Of a stretch of DNA of 64,000 nucleotides, positions 43,625-52,760 are shown in pieces. Origin of the DNA: Acidiparvus fluvialis (GTDB lineage: Bacteria > Acidobacteriota > Holophagae > Holophagales > Holophagaceae). The translations under genes and the position numbers were made by a program. The stretch spans positions 1 through 64,000 of the forward strand of contig JBFSVS010000001.1 of assembly GCA_041263285.1 (NCBI GenBank). The letters run 5' to 3'. Position 1 is the first letter of the stretch; every line of letters begins with the position of its first letter. The notes under the pieces were generated by a model. The model saw only the letters and a program-made list of their open reading frames with translations, did no database searches and was not told the origin of the DNA.

Positions 43625-43765
43625 GGTATTTTAGGGTATTATTAAGTACTGAGTCTAACCTCATGAGGGACAAAGAGATTCTTCTCTTTGGCAATCCAAA
43701 GATTGCCTAACCAAATTGGAACAACGCACAAGCGCTGACTCCCCTTCACATAAGGATGTGGATTT
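43625..43765 (+). promoter_or_regulatory. Structured rplI leader with tandem hairpins
   Basis: The 141-bp leader contains a chain of inverted repeats: CCTCATGAGG near 43659, CAAAGAG/CTCTTTG (43671-43690), GGCAATC/GATTGCC (43690-43707), and CACAT/ATGTG (43747-43760). The last one holds AAGG, the likely ribosome-binding site of rplI, in its loop. This arrangement suggests translational control of L9, but I do not recognise it as a named leader family. Confidence 0.5.
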
Positions 43766-44224
43766 ATGGAAATTCTATTAATTGAAAATCTTATTAGTCT
43801 CGGAAGCCGCGGAGATATTGTTAATGTGAAGCCCGGATATGCACGTAATTTTTTATTACCTAACAAAATTGGTATTCCTGTGACGGCAGGCAATAAGCGC
43901 CAAATCGAATTGGAAAAAGAGAAAGCCCAGAAAATTCGAGCGACCGAAGTACTCGAGGCAGAGCAAATCAAGATCAAACTCTCGGGTGTTAAAGTTATTA
44001 TTTCCAAAAAAGTGGGGGAAAACGGCCACTTATTCGGAAGTGTGACCAATGCGGAAGTTGCTTCACTTTTGCTTGAAAAGGGATTTAAAATCGATAAGCA
44101 TCAAATTAATGCAGGGCGAATCAAAAGCCTGGGTATTCATTCGATTGAGGTCAAGGTGTATTCCGGCATTACAGCCTCCATTGAAGTAGACGTCGTAGCT
44201 CTTAAAGAAAATGAAAAAGCTTAA
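43766..44224 (+). CDS. rplI: 50S ribosomal protein L9
   Basis: L9 is a long two-domain protein on the large subunit that helps with reading-frame maintenance. The 152-residue protein has the N-terminal GDIVNVKPGYARNFLLPNKIG, a highly charged linker helix (EKEKAQKIRATEVLEAEQI in part), and the C-terminal globular domain with GSVTNAEVA and AGRIKSLGIHSIEVKVY. rpsF and rpsR, usual neighbours, are absent. HU starts 20 bp downstream. Confidence 0.95.
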   Translation: MEILLIENLISLGSRGDIVNVKPGYARNFLLPNKIGIPVTAGNKRQIELEKEKAQKIRATEVLEAEQIKIKLSGVKVIISKKVGENGHLFGSVTNAEVASLLLEKGFKIDKHQINAGRIKSLGIHSIEVKVYSGITASIEVDVVALKENEKA

Positions 44225-44243
44225 TTAATGATTGGAGCTCATC

Positions 44244-44537
44244 ATGACTAAAGTCCTCAATCGAACGGTAGGAATAGCGGATCTAGCTTCTCGACTAGCC
44301 GAAGAACAAGATATTTCAAAAGTGAAAGCGCGCATCATATTAGATCGTGTTCGAGACAAAATGGTTGCTGAACTGACCGCAGGACATCGCGTTAATTTTT
44401 TTGGTCTTGGCGTTCTTGAAGTTCGTGATACGAAACCTAAGATAGGCCGCAATCCCAAGACGGGCCAACAAATTGCGATACCCGCCCGAAAAAAAGTTAT
44501 TTTTAAAGCCTCTAAGCATCTCAAAGAATCCATCTAA
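44244..44537 (+). CDS. HU/IHF-family DNA-binding protein
   Basis: This 97-residue histone-like protein bends DNA non-specifically or at sites. It shows an N-terminal helix pair (GIADLASRLAEEQDISK), HRVNFFGLGVLEVRDTKPKI in parts, and the DNA-binding arm region RNPKTGQQIAIPARKKVIFKAS. GGAG lies six bases before the ATG. HU versus IHF cannot be told. The gap to the next gene is 22 bp. Confidence 0.9.
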   Translation: MTKVLNRTVGIADLASRLAEEQDISKVKARIILDRVRDKMVAELTAGHRVNFFGLGVLEVRDTKPKIGRNPKTGQQIAIPARKKVIFKASKHLKESI

Positions 44538-44559
44538 ATCTTTGGAAAGGCCCTGTAAT

Positions 44560-46188
44560 ATGTCAGATCTACTGAAGATTCAAGAGCCTATTAATGAGCC
44601 TGTAAAAAACTACGAGCCGGGAAGCACTGATCGAAAGATGCTTCAAGCCACGTTGACAAATATGTCCTCTGAGCAGATTGATATGCCTTTATGGATCAAC
44701 GGTAAGGCTGTTCGTACAGGTCGGACGGGACAGGCGATTATGCCGCATCGTCACCAACACGTGGTGGGTCAATATCATCAAGCTGGTGATAGCGAGGTTC
44801 AGTCGGCTATCAAAGCGGCTCTGAATGTTCACCATGAATGGTCTTCTTGGCCTTGGGAAAAGAGAGCTCAAATCTTTCTGAAAGCCGCGGATCTCCTCGC
44901 TGGTCCTTGGCGTGATCGAATCAACGCGTCCACCATGTTGGGCCAAAGCAAAACTGCTCATCAGGCAGAGATCGATGCTGCATGTGAATTGATTGATTTT
45001 TTCCGTTTCAATGTTCACTTTTATGAAAAAGCACTCCAACTTCAACCCATATCTACTCCCGAGGTTCATAACCGACTTGATCATCGACCACTCGAGGGGT
45101 TTATTTTTGCCGTATCACCCTTTAATTTCACATCTATTGCAGCCAATCTTTCGTGTGCCCCTGCACTTTGCGGAAATACCGTAGTTTGGAAGCCCGCTAG
45201 CACCTCAACCCTGAGCGCTCATTACTTAATGCAACTTCTAACGGAAGCGGGGCTTCCTGATGGTGTTATTAATCTAGTTTATGGCTCTGGTGCACAGATT
45301 GGATCTCAGATACTCCAACAAAGGGATCTGGGGGGAATTCATTTCACGGGATCCACTTCTGTTTTTCAGAACATGTGGAAAACAGTAGGTGATCGAATTC
45401 ACCAATATCGTGATTACCCTAGGCTTGTGGGTGAAACAGGCGGAAAAGATTTTATCTTGGCCCATCCTTCTGCTGATCCTAAGGCGCTGATTACTGCGAT
45501 GGTCCGAGGCTCATTTGAATACCAAGGTCAAAAATGTTCAGCCTCTAGCCGGGCTTATATTCCGCAAAGTATTTGGTCTCAAATACAAACAGAATTAATC
45601 GAGGTGGTTGAGTCAATAAAGATCGGTGATGTTTCTGACTTCACAAATTTTATGGGAGCCGTTATTGATGCTCCAAGTTTTGAAACCCATAAGAAAGCTA
45701 TCGAAGAAGCCCGGCACACGGCTGGAACTCGTATTCTTGCGGGAGGCATCTGTGATGATCGTGAGGGTTATTTTGTTCGTCCGACAATTATTCACACTGA
45801 TAACCCTAAGTATTCAACAATGTGTACAGAACTCTTCGGACCCATCCTCACTGTATATGTTTATCCTGATGCACAATGGGTAGACATGTTCTCGGTTGTA
45901 GATCAATCCACTCACTATGCACTTACCGGAGCAGTATTTGCCCAAGACCGATCGGCACTTGAAGAGGCTACCAAGGCTCTTCGTTATAGTGCAGGTAATT
46001 TTTATCTTAATGATAAGCCCACAGGGGCTATGGTCGGTCAACAACCCTTTGGAGGTGCCCGAGCTAGCGGTACGAATGATAAGGGAGGATCGATGCTGAA
46101 TCTCCTTCGATGGATCAGCCCGAGGACCATTAAAGAAACTCATCGTCCACCAACGGATTACAAGTACCCCTATATGGGAAAAGATTAG
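44560..46188 (+). CDS. pruA: L-glutamate gamma-semialdehyde dehydrogenase (1-pyrroline-5-carboxylate dehydrogenase)
   Basis: This aldehyde-dehydrogenase-family enzyme oxidises glutamate semialdehyde to glutamate in proline breakdown. The 542-residue protein has FAVSPFNFTSIAANLSCAPAL, the Rossmann FTGSTSVF, VGETGGKDFI with the catalytic Glu region, and EYQGQKCSASSR with the catalytic Cys. The C-terminus QQPFGGARASGTNDKGG is typical. The start is the ATG at 44560; an upstream frame extension would overlap HU. No PutA-type proline dehydrogenase domain is fused. hmgA follows after 34 bp. Confidence 0.92.
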   Translation: MSDLLKIQEPINEPVKNYEPGSTDRKMLQATLTNMSSEQIDMPLWINGKAVRTGRTGQAIMPHRHQHVVGQYHQAGDSEVQSAIKAALNVHHEWSSWPWEKRAQIFLKAADLLAGPWRDRINASTMLGQSKTAHQAEIDAACELIDFFRFNVHFYEKALQLQPISTPEVHNRLDHRPLEGFIFAVSPFNFTSIAANLSCAPALCGNTVVWKPASTSTLSAHYLMQLLTEAGLPDGVINLVYGSGAQIGSQILQQRDLGGIHFTGSTSVFQNMWKTVGDRIHQYRDYPRLVGETGGKDFILAHPSADPKALITAMVRGSFEYQGQKCSASSRAYIPQSIWSQIQTELIEVVESIKIGDVSDFTNFMGAVIDAPSFETHKKAIEEARHTAGTRILAGGICDDREGYFVRPTIIHTDNPKYSTMCTELFGPILTVYVYPDAQWVDMFSVVDQSTHYALTGAVFAQDRSALEEATKALRYSAGNFYLNDKPTGAMVGQQPFGGARASGTNDKGGSMLNLLRWISPRTIKETHRPPTDYKYPYMGKD

Positions 46189-46222
46189 TCAAGTAATATA
46201 AATCACAACAAAAGGTCTTTCT

Positions 46223-47386
46223 ATGAGTAGCAAAAAATCATCTCCGTTATTCCCTCTGCGAAAAGGGATTCATTCTCGTCAAGCGCATGTATCTCTTCCG
46301 CCTGGTACGTTTGAAGAAGAGCATGGACGTCAAGGATTTTATGGGAAGGTTTCCCATCTTTATCGACAACACCCTCCTACTAATTGGACTGAGATTGATG
46401 GACCACTAAAGCCAAGAAGTTATAATTTGAATCATTTCATTAAAGCCGCTACCGATTCCAAGGATCTGTCAGCTGCCCTTAAATCTTCAGCTCTAGGTAG
46501 CCAGGAAGATACTTTCAAACCAATCTGTTTTTTAAAAAATCACGATGTAGCTCTTCATCTGGTCAGTCCGAAGTCGATGCCATTCTATTACCGAAATGCT
46601 GATGGAGATGACCTTTATTTTATTCACCAAGGCTCTGGTCTTTTAGAAACTGACTTTGGCCAGCTGATTTATGCCAAGGGAGACTACATCACTATTCCTC
46701 GTGGGACGACGTATCGATTTATGCCTGACCTAGGGGATCAGATGTATCTATTAATCGAGGGTTTTAGTGAGATTAATATTCCTGATCGGGGCATGTTAGG
46801 CCCCAATGCGCTATTCGATCCCGCTATGATTGATACCCCTGAAATTTCAACCTATCAAGATACCCCTGGTCTGCATCAAGTTCATATCAAGCGTGAAAAT
46901 CAAATCACTAAAGTTACCTATCCTTTTCAACCACTTGATGCTGTTGGTTGGAAAGGTGACCTAACGGTAATGAGAATTAATGTTAAAGATATTCGTCCCG
47001 TTACCAGTCATCGTTATCACCTGCCCCCAAGTGTACATACGACTTTTTTAGGGACCCATTTTGTCGTTTGCACTTTCTTGCCGAGGCCTTTTGAAGAAGA
47101 TGAAAATGCTATGCGAGTTCCCTTCTTTCACCGAAATATTGATTTTGACGAAGTCATTTTTTATAGCGAAGGTGAATTTTTTAGTCGCGACGGTATTGGG
47201 GCAGGCATGGTTACGTGGCACCCTACCGGCATTCATCATGGACCACACCCAAAAGCTATTCCACTATCTCGCACCAAAGACCGTACTAACGAAGTCGCCG
47301 TGATGGTCGATACTCTTCATTATCTGCATCCTACACCTGCAGCTGTGGCGGTTGAAACGGTCAATTATTGGGCGTCTTGGAAATAG
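46223..47386 (+). CDS. hmgA: Homogentisate 1,2-dioxygenase
   Basis: HmgA opens the aromatic ring of homogentisate to maleylacetoacetate in tyrosine and phenylalanine breakdown. The 387-residue protein shows two cupin-like parts, with MPFYYRNADGDDLYFIHQG in the first half. PFFHRNIDFDEVIFYSEGEF and GIHHGPHP in the second half give the iron-binding His/Glu residues. It is slightly shorter than the animal and Pseudomonas form. It pairs with the fumarylacetoacetate hydrolase gene downstream on the other strand, which completes the later steps except the isomerase. Confidence 0.88.
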   Translation: MSSKKSSPLFPLRKGIHSRQAHVSLPPGTFEEEHGRQGFYGKVSHLYRQHPPTNWTEIDGPLKPRSYNLNHFIKAATDSKDLSAALKSSALGSQEDTFKPICFLKNHDVALHLVSPKSMPFYYRNADGDDLYFIHQGSGLLETDFGQLIYAKGDYITIPRGTTYRFMPDLGDQMYLLIEGFSEINIPDRGMLGPNALFDPAMIDTPEISTYQDTPGLHQVHIKRENQITKVTYPFQPLDAVGWKGDLTVMRINVKDIRPVTSHRYHLPPSVHTTFLGTHFVVCTFLPRPFEEDENAMRVPFFHRNIDFDEVIFYSEGEFFSRDGIGAGMVTWHPTGIHHGPHPKAIPLSRTKDRTNEVAVMVDTLHYLHPTPAAVAVETVNYWASWK

Positions 47387-47409
47387 TGTTATCAACTATA
47401 ACCAAGCTT

Positions 47410-47443
47410 AGAAGAGTCCCCATGGGAGTCTTCTTTGTTTATT
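47410..47443 (+). terminator. Terminator after hmgA
   Basis: AGAAGAGTCCC and GGGAGTCTTCT form a hairpin with a single G/G mismatch and a CAT loop, followed by a T-rich run. It lies 23 bp after the hmgA stop and overlaps the end of the convergent gene, so it may serve both. Confidence 0.65.
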
Positions 47444-48290
47444 CTGCAGAATAGATATGAATCCAATACCAAGCATCTTCCAGGCGATGATTGTGAATAG
47501 CTTCGGTAATGTATTGCTCTAGATGAGGTTTAGTCATTTGGGCATCTTCGGGTGACCGAAGGCCCATAAAAGAGGGCTTATGATCGCTGTTGGCTAAACG
47601 GCCCAAATCATTAGCCGTAAGAAAAGTAGCAGTCTTCAGGCAGTCAGGAAGGGCATCGTAGCCAATAGGCTCTCCCATAGGCTTAGCGACTTTAAATAAA
47701 GCTTCTCCATGCGCTCGTGTGTAGTAGGCGCCTCCATTGCGCCCGATTTGATCTAAACGCTCTGGATCGGGGAGGTTATTTAGAAGACAATCTTCAGAGA
47801 TATGGAAACAAAGAACTTCACCGATAATCATTAATCCCGATCCTGGACCAGATCCTAATTCAATAATCTGATTCAACCGACATTCCATTTGAAAAGGACT
47901 CTCTTTTACTAAAGCAGGCTGAATCATCTTTGCTTTTTCTGGAGTAAGTCCTGATTTAACAAATTCATCGAAATTTGGTGGATAGTCCGCTGAGCTAATA
48001 TTCATCTGTTCAGTCATTGCAAAACTAACAGTGGCTACGACAAACTGTTCTGTTGATTTAATGTTTCGATAAGTATCTTTCAAACTCCCATCTCGACCCC
48101 GTCTATTGGGAGCAAAGGCAATGGTGGGCGGATTACTCCCAAAAGCATTAAAAAAGGAAAAAGGAGCAAGGTTTCGACTTCCTTCGCTGTTGATTGTGCT
48201 GACCAAAGCAATAGGTCTTGGCGTAATTCCTCCACAAAGCCATGCGTTGGTCTCGATGGGGCTGAGGCTCTTTGCTTCAATGGTTTTCAT
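47439..48290 (-). CDS. Flavin reductase-like FMN-binding split-barrel protein
   Basis: This 283-residue protein has the flavin-reductase-like (DIM6/NTAB) split-barrel domain. It shows GGITPRPIALVSTINSEGSRNLAPFSFFNAF (in parts) and DTYRNIKSTEQFVVATV, followed by a C-terminal extension of about 90 residues. Such proteins bind FMN and may supply reduced flavin to a partner. In several bacteria a similar gene accompanies the homogentisate/fumarylacetoacetate genes, which fits here: it starts 11 bp after the FAH-family gene on the same strand. Its own reaction is not known. Confidence 0.75.
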   Translation of the reverse strand: MKTIEAKSLSPIETNAWLCGGITPRPIALVSTINSEGSRNLAPFSFFNAFGSNPPTIAFAPNRRGRDGSLKDTYRNIKSTEQFVVATVSFAMTEQMNISSADYPPNFDEFVKSGLTPEKAKMIQPALVKESPFQMECRLNQIIELGSGPGSGLMIIGEVLCFHISEDCLLNNLPDPERLDQIGRNGGAYYTRAHGEALFKVAKPMGEPIGYDALPDCLKTATFLTANDLGRLANSDHKPSFMGLRSPEDAQMTKPHLEQYITEAIHNHRLEDAWYWIHIYSAE

Positions 48291-48301
48291 TAGAGATTCA
48301 C

Positions 48302-49321
48302 CTAATTTCCAGATTCGCCAGTGGGGGTTTGACCAAAAAGATTACCCAGGGAGCCGCCCAGAAGCGTGGGAGCTACCCCTTGAAGCCGCTCTTCTTGGCG
48401 TACAATCGTATTCGATAAAGATCCCAAGCCCGTGATTTCCATCCTTACCTCATCTCCAGGCTTAAGCCATAGATTGTCAGTAATCTTAGAGCCATTCAAT
48501 TCTAAAAGACAACCACTACCCACGGTCCCCGATCCAACGACTTCTCCAGGCCTCAGATGAATTCCGTAAGAGGTTCTTTGTAAAATCTGAGCAAAAGTCC
48601 AATTCATTGAGTTGGAATTTCCCTCCGATAAGAGTTTATTATTCAGAAAAGCTTTCATGCTTGCCTCAAGTACATCACCAGTAGGGGTCGATCGTAGGCT
48701 CAGTTCATCTTTCGTGACCAACCAAGGACCCAAACTGGTTGCAAAGTCCTTGCCTTTTGCGGGCCCCAAGGATAATTTCATCTCTTCCATTTGAAGATAA
48801 CGAGCGCTCCAGTCATTCATGATCATATATCCAAAAATGGCATCATCACATTCTTCGATCGTTGCATTCCAAAGCGGTTTTCCTAGAACGATGGCGACTT
48901 CAAGTTCATAATCCAATTTCATCAGATGATGCCCTTGAACAAGAACTTTGCCTGGACCGGTGATGGCTAAATGATTGGTGAAATAGGTGACAGGGAACAG
49001 GTCGAATTCGGGGATCATCTCAAGCCCTCGGTTTTTTCGAGCTGTGGCGACATGTTGGCGAAAGGCGTAAGCATCTCGCATCGAAATAGGATTGGGAAGG
49101 GGGCTAAGAATTTCTACGTCAGAAAGATCGAAAAGGGTTGATGGAGGTGGGGACGCAAGAGCTTTTTTGAGTCTTGGTAAATAGTGAGGATGATTCTCGA
49201 TCAGCTCGAGCATAGTGAGCGATATTGGCTCATCGAGTTTTGAAAAATCAATGCCTTGATTATCGCTGACGACCGCTCCGATCTTCGATTGTCCCAAATG
49301 TCTAAAAGTAATGAGTTTCAT
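48302..49321 (-). CDS. Fumarylacetoacetate hydrolase family protein
   Basis: This 339-residue protein has the FAH fold. Metal and substrate motifs appear as LDYELEVAIVLGKPL, MNDWSARYLQMEEM, LGPAKGKDFATSLGPW and LRPGEVVGSGTVGSGC. The final step of tyrosine catabolism (fumarylacetoacetate to fumarate and acetoacetate) is the likely role because hmgA is next door. FAH-family members can also be other hydrolases, so the substrate is inferred. The Gly-rich C-terminal tail is not conserved in the family as far as I can tell. Confidence 0.82.
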   Translation of the reverse strand: MKLITFRHLGQSKIGAVVSDNQGIDFSKLDEPISLTMLELIENHPHYLPRLKKALASPPPSTLFDLSDVEILSPLPNPISMRDAYAFRQHVATARKNRGLEMIPEFDLFPVTYFTNHLAITGPGKVLVQGHHLMKLDYELEVAIVLGKPLWNATIEECDDAIFGYMIMNDWSARYLQMEEMKLSLGPAKGKDFATSLGPWLVTKDELSLRSTPTGDVLEASMKAFLNNKLLSEGNSNSMNWTFAQILQRTSYGIHLRPGEVVGSGTVGSGCLLELNGSKITDNLWLKPGDEVRMEITGLGSLSNTIVRQEERLQGVAPTLLGGSLGNLFGQTPTGESGN

Positions 49322-49373
49322 ATCAAAATCCTTATTCCTTTTAGTCTAGCCCCCGATCTTCGATCCCTTAAAA

Positions 49374-49405
49374 TAAAAAAAGGTGCCCATAGGCACCTTT
49401 TTTTA
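49374..49405. terminator. Bidirectional terminator
   Basis: A 14-bp perfect stem (TAAAAAAAGGTGCC and its complement) closes a CATA loop, giving U-tracts on both strands. It lies between the TonB-receptor stop (49421) and the FAH gene start on the same strand, so it ends the receptor transcript before the FAH operon. Confidence 0.92.
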
Positions 49406-49420
49406 TGAACTGACTCTAAC

Positions 49421-52396
49421 TTACCAACTAAAGCGGGCTCCAAACTGGAACTGGCGTCTGAAGTCATAACTCTGGGCTATCGGTTGGCCAAAAGTTGAGG
49501 TGATCGCCGCCACGTTTTGAACTCGAGTAACGGTGTAGTGATTGGTCACATTGAAGACATCAACCATCAATTCAAATTTCTGCTTACCCTTGAGTGCAAA
49601 AGACTTTGCAACTCGAAGATCAATATTATGACTACTTGGTAGGTACTCAGAATTTCGACCGACACCGGCCGGTCGATCTCCTGCGCCACCGTCACCGTTA
49701 TTATTGAGGTCAGCACCCGCAAAGACATTCCAGGGTCGTCCAGAGAACATCTTCCCGATCATGGAGAATGTCCAAGTATCTTTGGAATAAATCATGGTCA
49801 GATTGAATCGATGACGTTGATCTTGATTGGAGGGACCTTGTTCACCCGCAAGATCATAAGGATTATTGGGATAGTAGTCCGTTAACCAGTCAATGTAGTT
49901 ATCCATCGCACGGCTGAAAGTGTAATTGGCATTCAAAGCAAAATTTGATTGTGGACGCCAATTAAGTCCTAGCGTGGCAGCATTGTAGGAACTTGAACCC
50001 GAAGAATCATATAAAAAGACTGATCCGTATCGTACATCAGGACGACGAACCCAAGGATTCGTCGAAGAGTTGGCTGCAGCAAAGTTAGCGTAGGGATTAA
50101 GAACGGTTGGATTAGCGTCACGAACCTGCAAAAATCCGTCACCGTTGGAGTGAACCAGGTCTAAAGTGAGCTTAAGCGTGTTGGAGTAGTTGTACTCTGC
50201 ACCCGCATTGGCTTGAATGCTTCGAGACATATTGATTTTTCCAGGCAAGAGTAGCGATGGGAAGATTCCCGTGAGCGGACTGGCTGTGGGCTCAACTTGA
50301 AACCGCCTGTTGGTATTACCGAGTGCATTACTAAAGACTGCGAAAGCAGGAATGCCTTGAAGGATATAGGTCCGCATATCGGTACCGTTGGAGATCGAAA
50401 GCGCAGCGAGCGGTCCTATTTGCGTACGACCCGAGAAAACGCCGTAGCCGCCGTATAATCGTAGATCTGAAGCGGCTTGCCAACTGAATGAAAGTCGAGG
50501 TGAGACGCGTGAACTTGAATTAGTAACAGAAGCCGTGAGGTTCTTGTCAAAGTTGTATTGTTGAAGAGTTTTTGCAATTCGAACAGGCCCAATGTTAGCT
50601 CCCAAAGACGTTGTGTAGTCCGGAGTTGCTAAGGCGGTGTAAGCCGCAGGTACTTGCCCCGTTGATTTAGAAAGAAAATCAGGCAATCCTTCTCGGTCGT
50701 AGCGTAAACCTAATTTTAAGGTGAAGTCTTTGGTGACTTCCCAATCGTCTTGAATGAAGGTGCTGACATAGCTTACTTCAGGGCTGTTTTGACTCATGCC
50801 GAAATTTTGGGCAAATACAAGCGGCGCGTTGTTGTTGAACGCTGTCAAGCCATCTGTGTATGGAATACCTGAACTAGCAGGAAAACCACCAAACCGATAT
50901 ATCCCACCAAACTGCAGGGGGAGTTGACCTTTAATTTGAGTCTCAAGAACATCAAATCCGATTTTGAAGGCATGGTTTTTGGTGAAAAATGAGAAGGTGT
51001 CAGCTACTTGACGGCTTTTTTCCGTTCTCAATTGAGGTAAGAAACGATGGGAACCAAAAGTGGCCACACCAATGATGCTTACATAGGGGGTATTGGCTGT
51101 ATCCAAACTCAACAAGGAATGATCGCGCATGGAGTACATATAGCGAAATTCATTGACCCAATTAGTAGATGTCCATTGATGATTGAGGCTGAAGGTGTCA
51201 TCGGTAATGTCTCTTGCACCGCCTGCACTTCGATCCGTCTGTCCACCAAAATCTAGTTGTTTACCATTAAATTCTTCCGTGTGGGAATAGCGAACACTAA
51301 GACGCTGATCCGAAGAGAGTAAATAGTCAAATTTAACCAAATTGGAAGTCGATGCTTCCTTGTAGGGGGAAGAACCTGATGTGATGGTAAAACCCTTAGC
51401 CGCAACAGCTGCAATTATGGCCGCATTGGTGGTGGCATTGCTACTGAAGGCGACATTAGCTGCATCATCTTTATCTAATTTTTCAACAGAAACAAAATAG
51501 AAAAGTTGATCCTTAACAATAGGACCACTCACGCTAAATCCATATTGATTTTGACTGGTAGAAGAATTGGCGGCCGATATCGGGAGTTTAGAATCAAAGC
51601 GGGCACGTCGACCAAAATAGAATGCAGAACCCTGATAATCATTTCCTCCGCTCTTGGTGATCACATTAAGGGTTCCACCGGCCGCACGGCCATATTCGGC
51701 ACTAAAGCCGTTGGTCACAATTTGAAATTCTTGAATAGAATCTTGGCCAAAAGTTGTTCTTGCAGCACCAACCGCAAGGTCGTTGTTGTCTAATCCATCG
51801 ACCATAATATTGTTGGATCTTGGATTGATACCTGCAAATGAAAGCCCTGAATCCGTTGCAGCACCGCCTTTGCGACTCTCGGGTCCATTGGCTTCTGTGA
51901 CTCCAGGAGCCGTCAAGCTGAAGGACGCAAAGTCTCTGCGATTAATGGGGAGATTCATAATGGCATCATTAGAAATTGTTGTCGAAACCTGCGTTCGGGT
52001 TGGATCGATACCCAGACCTTGGCTGGTAACTTCGACGGTAGCGGAGACATCCTCCTTGGTAAGGGTTATGTCAAAATCCAATGTAGAAGCCAACCGTAAA
52101 GAAAGATTACCGAACTTTTTAGGGGCAAAACCCTCGGCTTCTATGGCGATGGAGTAAGATCCAGGATTAACCAGGCGGAATGAATAATTACCGTTTTCAT
52201 CAGATACTGCGGTGCGGATTTGATTGGTACTCTCGGAAGTTAGTCGTACCATTGCTTTGGCAATGACCTGTCCATTAGGCCCACTAATGGTTCCTTTAAG
52301 ATCTGAGGTTGTAACGGAGGAACTTTGGCCAACTAGTGCCAATGAAAAAGCACTCAGGGCAGCCAAATAGATGGGGGTATTTTTTCGGTTGTTCAT
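49421..52396 (-). CDS. Oar-like TonB-dependent receptor with carboxypeptidase-regulatory domain
   Basis: This 991-residue outer-membrane protein begins with a signal peptide (about 1-22). A carboxypeptidase-regulatory-like beta-sandwich follows (about 28-120, with LKGTISGPNGQVIAKAMVRL in substance). Next comes a plug with NRRDFASFSLTAPGV, MVDGLDNND and AEYGRAAGGTLNVITKSG. The C-terminal half is a long barrel ending in an aromatic residue (ARFSW). Such large receptors are numerous in Acidobacteriota and Myxococcota; the ligand is unknown. AAGGA lies just before the ATG. It is monocistronic, with a terminator after it. Confidence 0.87.
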   Translation of the reverse strand: MNNRKNTPIYLAALSAFSLALVGQSSSVTTSDLKGTISGPNGQVIAKAMVRLTSESTNQIRTAVSDENGNYSFRLVNPGSYSIAIEAEGFAPKKFGNLSLRLASTLDFDITLTKEDVSATVEVTSQGLGIDPTRTQVSTTISNDAIMNLPINRRDFASFSLTAPGVTEANGPESRKGGAATDSGLSFAGINPRSNNIMVDGLDNNDLAVGAARTTFGQDSIQEFQIVTNGFSAEYGRAAGGTLNVITKSGGNDYQGSAFYFGRRARFDSKLPISAANSSTSQNQYGFSVSGPIVKDQLFYFVSVEKLDKDDAANVAFSSNATTNAAIIAAVAAKGFTITSGSSPYKEASTSNLVKFDYLLSSDQRLSVRYSHTEEFNGKQLDFGGQTDRSAGGARDITDDTFSLNHQWTSTNWVNEFRYMYSMRDHSLLSLDTANTPYVSIIGVATFGSHRFLPQLRTEKSRQVADTFSFFTKNHAFKIGFDVLETQIKGQLPLQFGGIYRFGGFPASSGIPYTDGLTAFNNNAPLVFAQNFGMSQNSPEVSYVSTFIQDDWEVTKDFTLKLGLRYDREGLPDFLSKSTGQVPAAYTALATPDYTTSLGANIGPVRIAKTLQQYNFDKNLTASVTNSSSRVSPRLSFSWQAASDLRLYGGYGVFSGRTQIGPLAALSISNGTDMRTYILQGIPAFAVFSNALGNTNRRFQVEPTASPLTGIFPSLLLPGKINMSRSIQANAGAEYNYSNTLKLTLDLVHSNGDGFLQVRDANPTVLNPYANFAAANSSTNPWVRRPDVRYGSVFLYDSSGSSSYNAATLGLNWRPQSNFALNANYTFSRAMDNYIDWLTDYYPNNPYDLAGEQGPSNQDQRHRFNLTMIYSKDTWTFSMIGKMFSGRPWNVFAGADLNNNGDGGAGDRPAGVGRNSEYLPSSHNIDLRVAKSFALKGKQKFELMVDVFNVTNHYTVTRVQNVAAITSTFGQPIAQSYDFRRQFQFGARFSW

Positions 52397-52760
52397 GGAT
52401 TTTCCTTTAGAGAGGTGAAAGACAAAATTATGAGGCAGATAGTTGTGGAATTTAAGAAAAGTATTGAGAATGGCGCATTGGAGCCCTTTTAGCTCTCTTT
52501 CATCATCCCCTAGAGGTGAGTTAAATAACCATATAAAGAATAGATAAGCATTACAAGGAAAATGCTAAGTTCAACTAATACAACGATTACATAGATAACA
52601 AAATTTGTACATTATAAATCGATCAACTAATAACAAAACCAATGAATGAAAAGGCTTTATTTGAATAAAGTAACCCTTAAATCCCCCCTGGACTGTTCAT
52701 GGGGGTAAAACCACTGTTTGATTTACCATACAGAGAAACCCATTACGTGAAGGAACTGCC
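52397..52760. other. AT-rich intergenic region, 364 bp
   Basis: This gap separates the divergent TonB-receptor and PpiC genes and must hold both promoters. It is AT-rich around 52500-52680. The inverted repeat GAGC...GCTC (near 52480) and a C-run/G-run pair (CCCCC near 52685, GGGGG near 52703) could form small hairpins. I see no convincing consensus promoter, no ORF of note and no RNA gene. Confidence 0.5.

Noticed and set aside
51506..52157. Plus-strand frames opposite the large TonB receptor
   Set aside because: Shadows of a long, well-supported minus-strand gene; no ribosome sites or family similarity.
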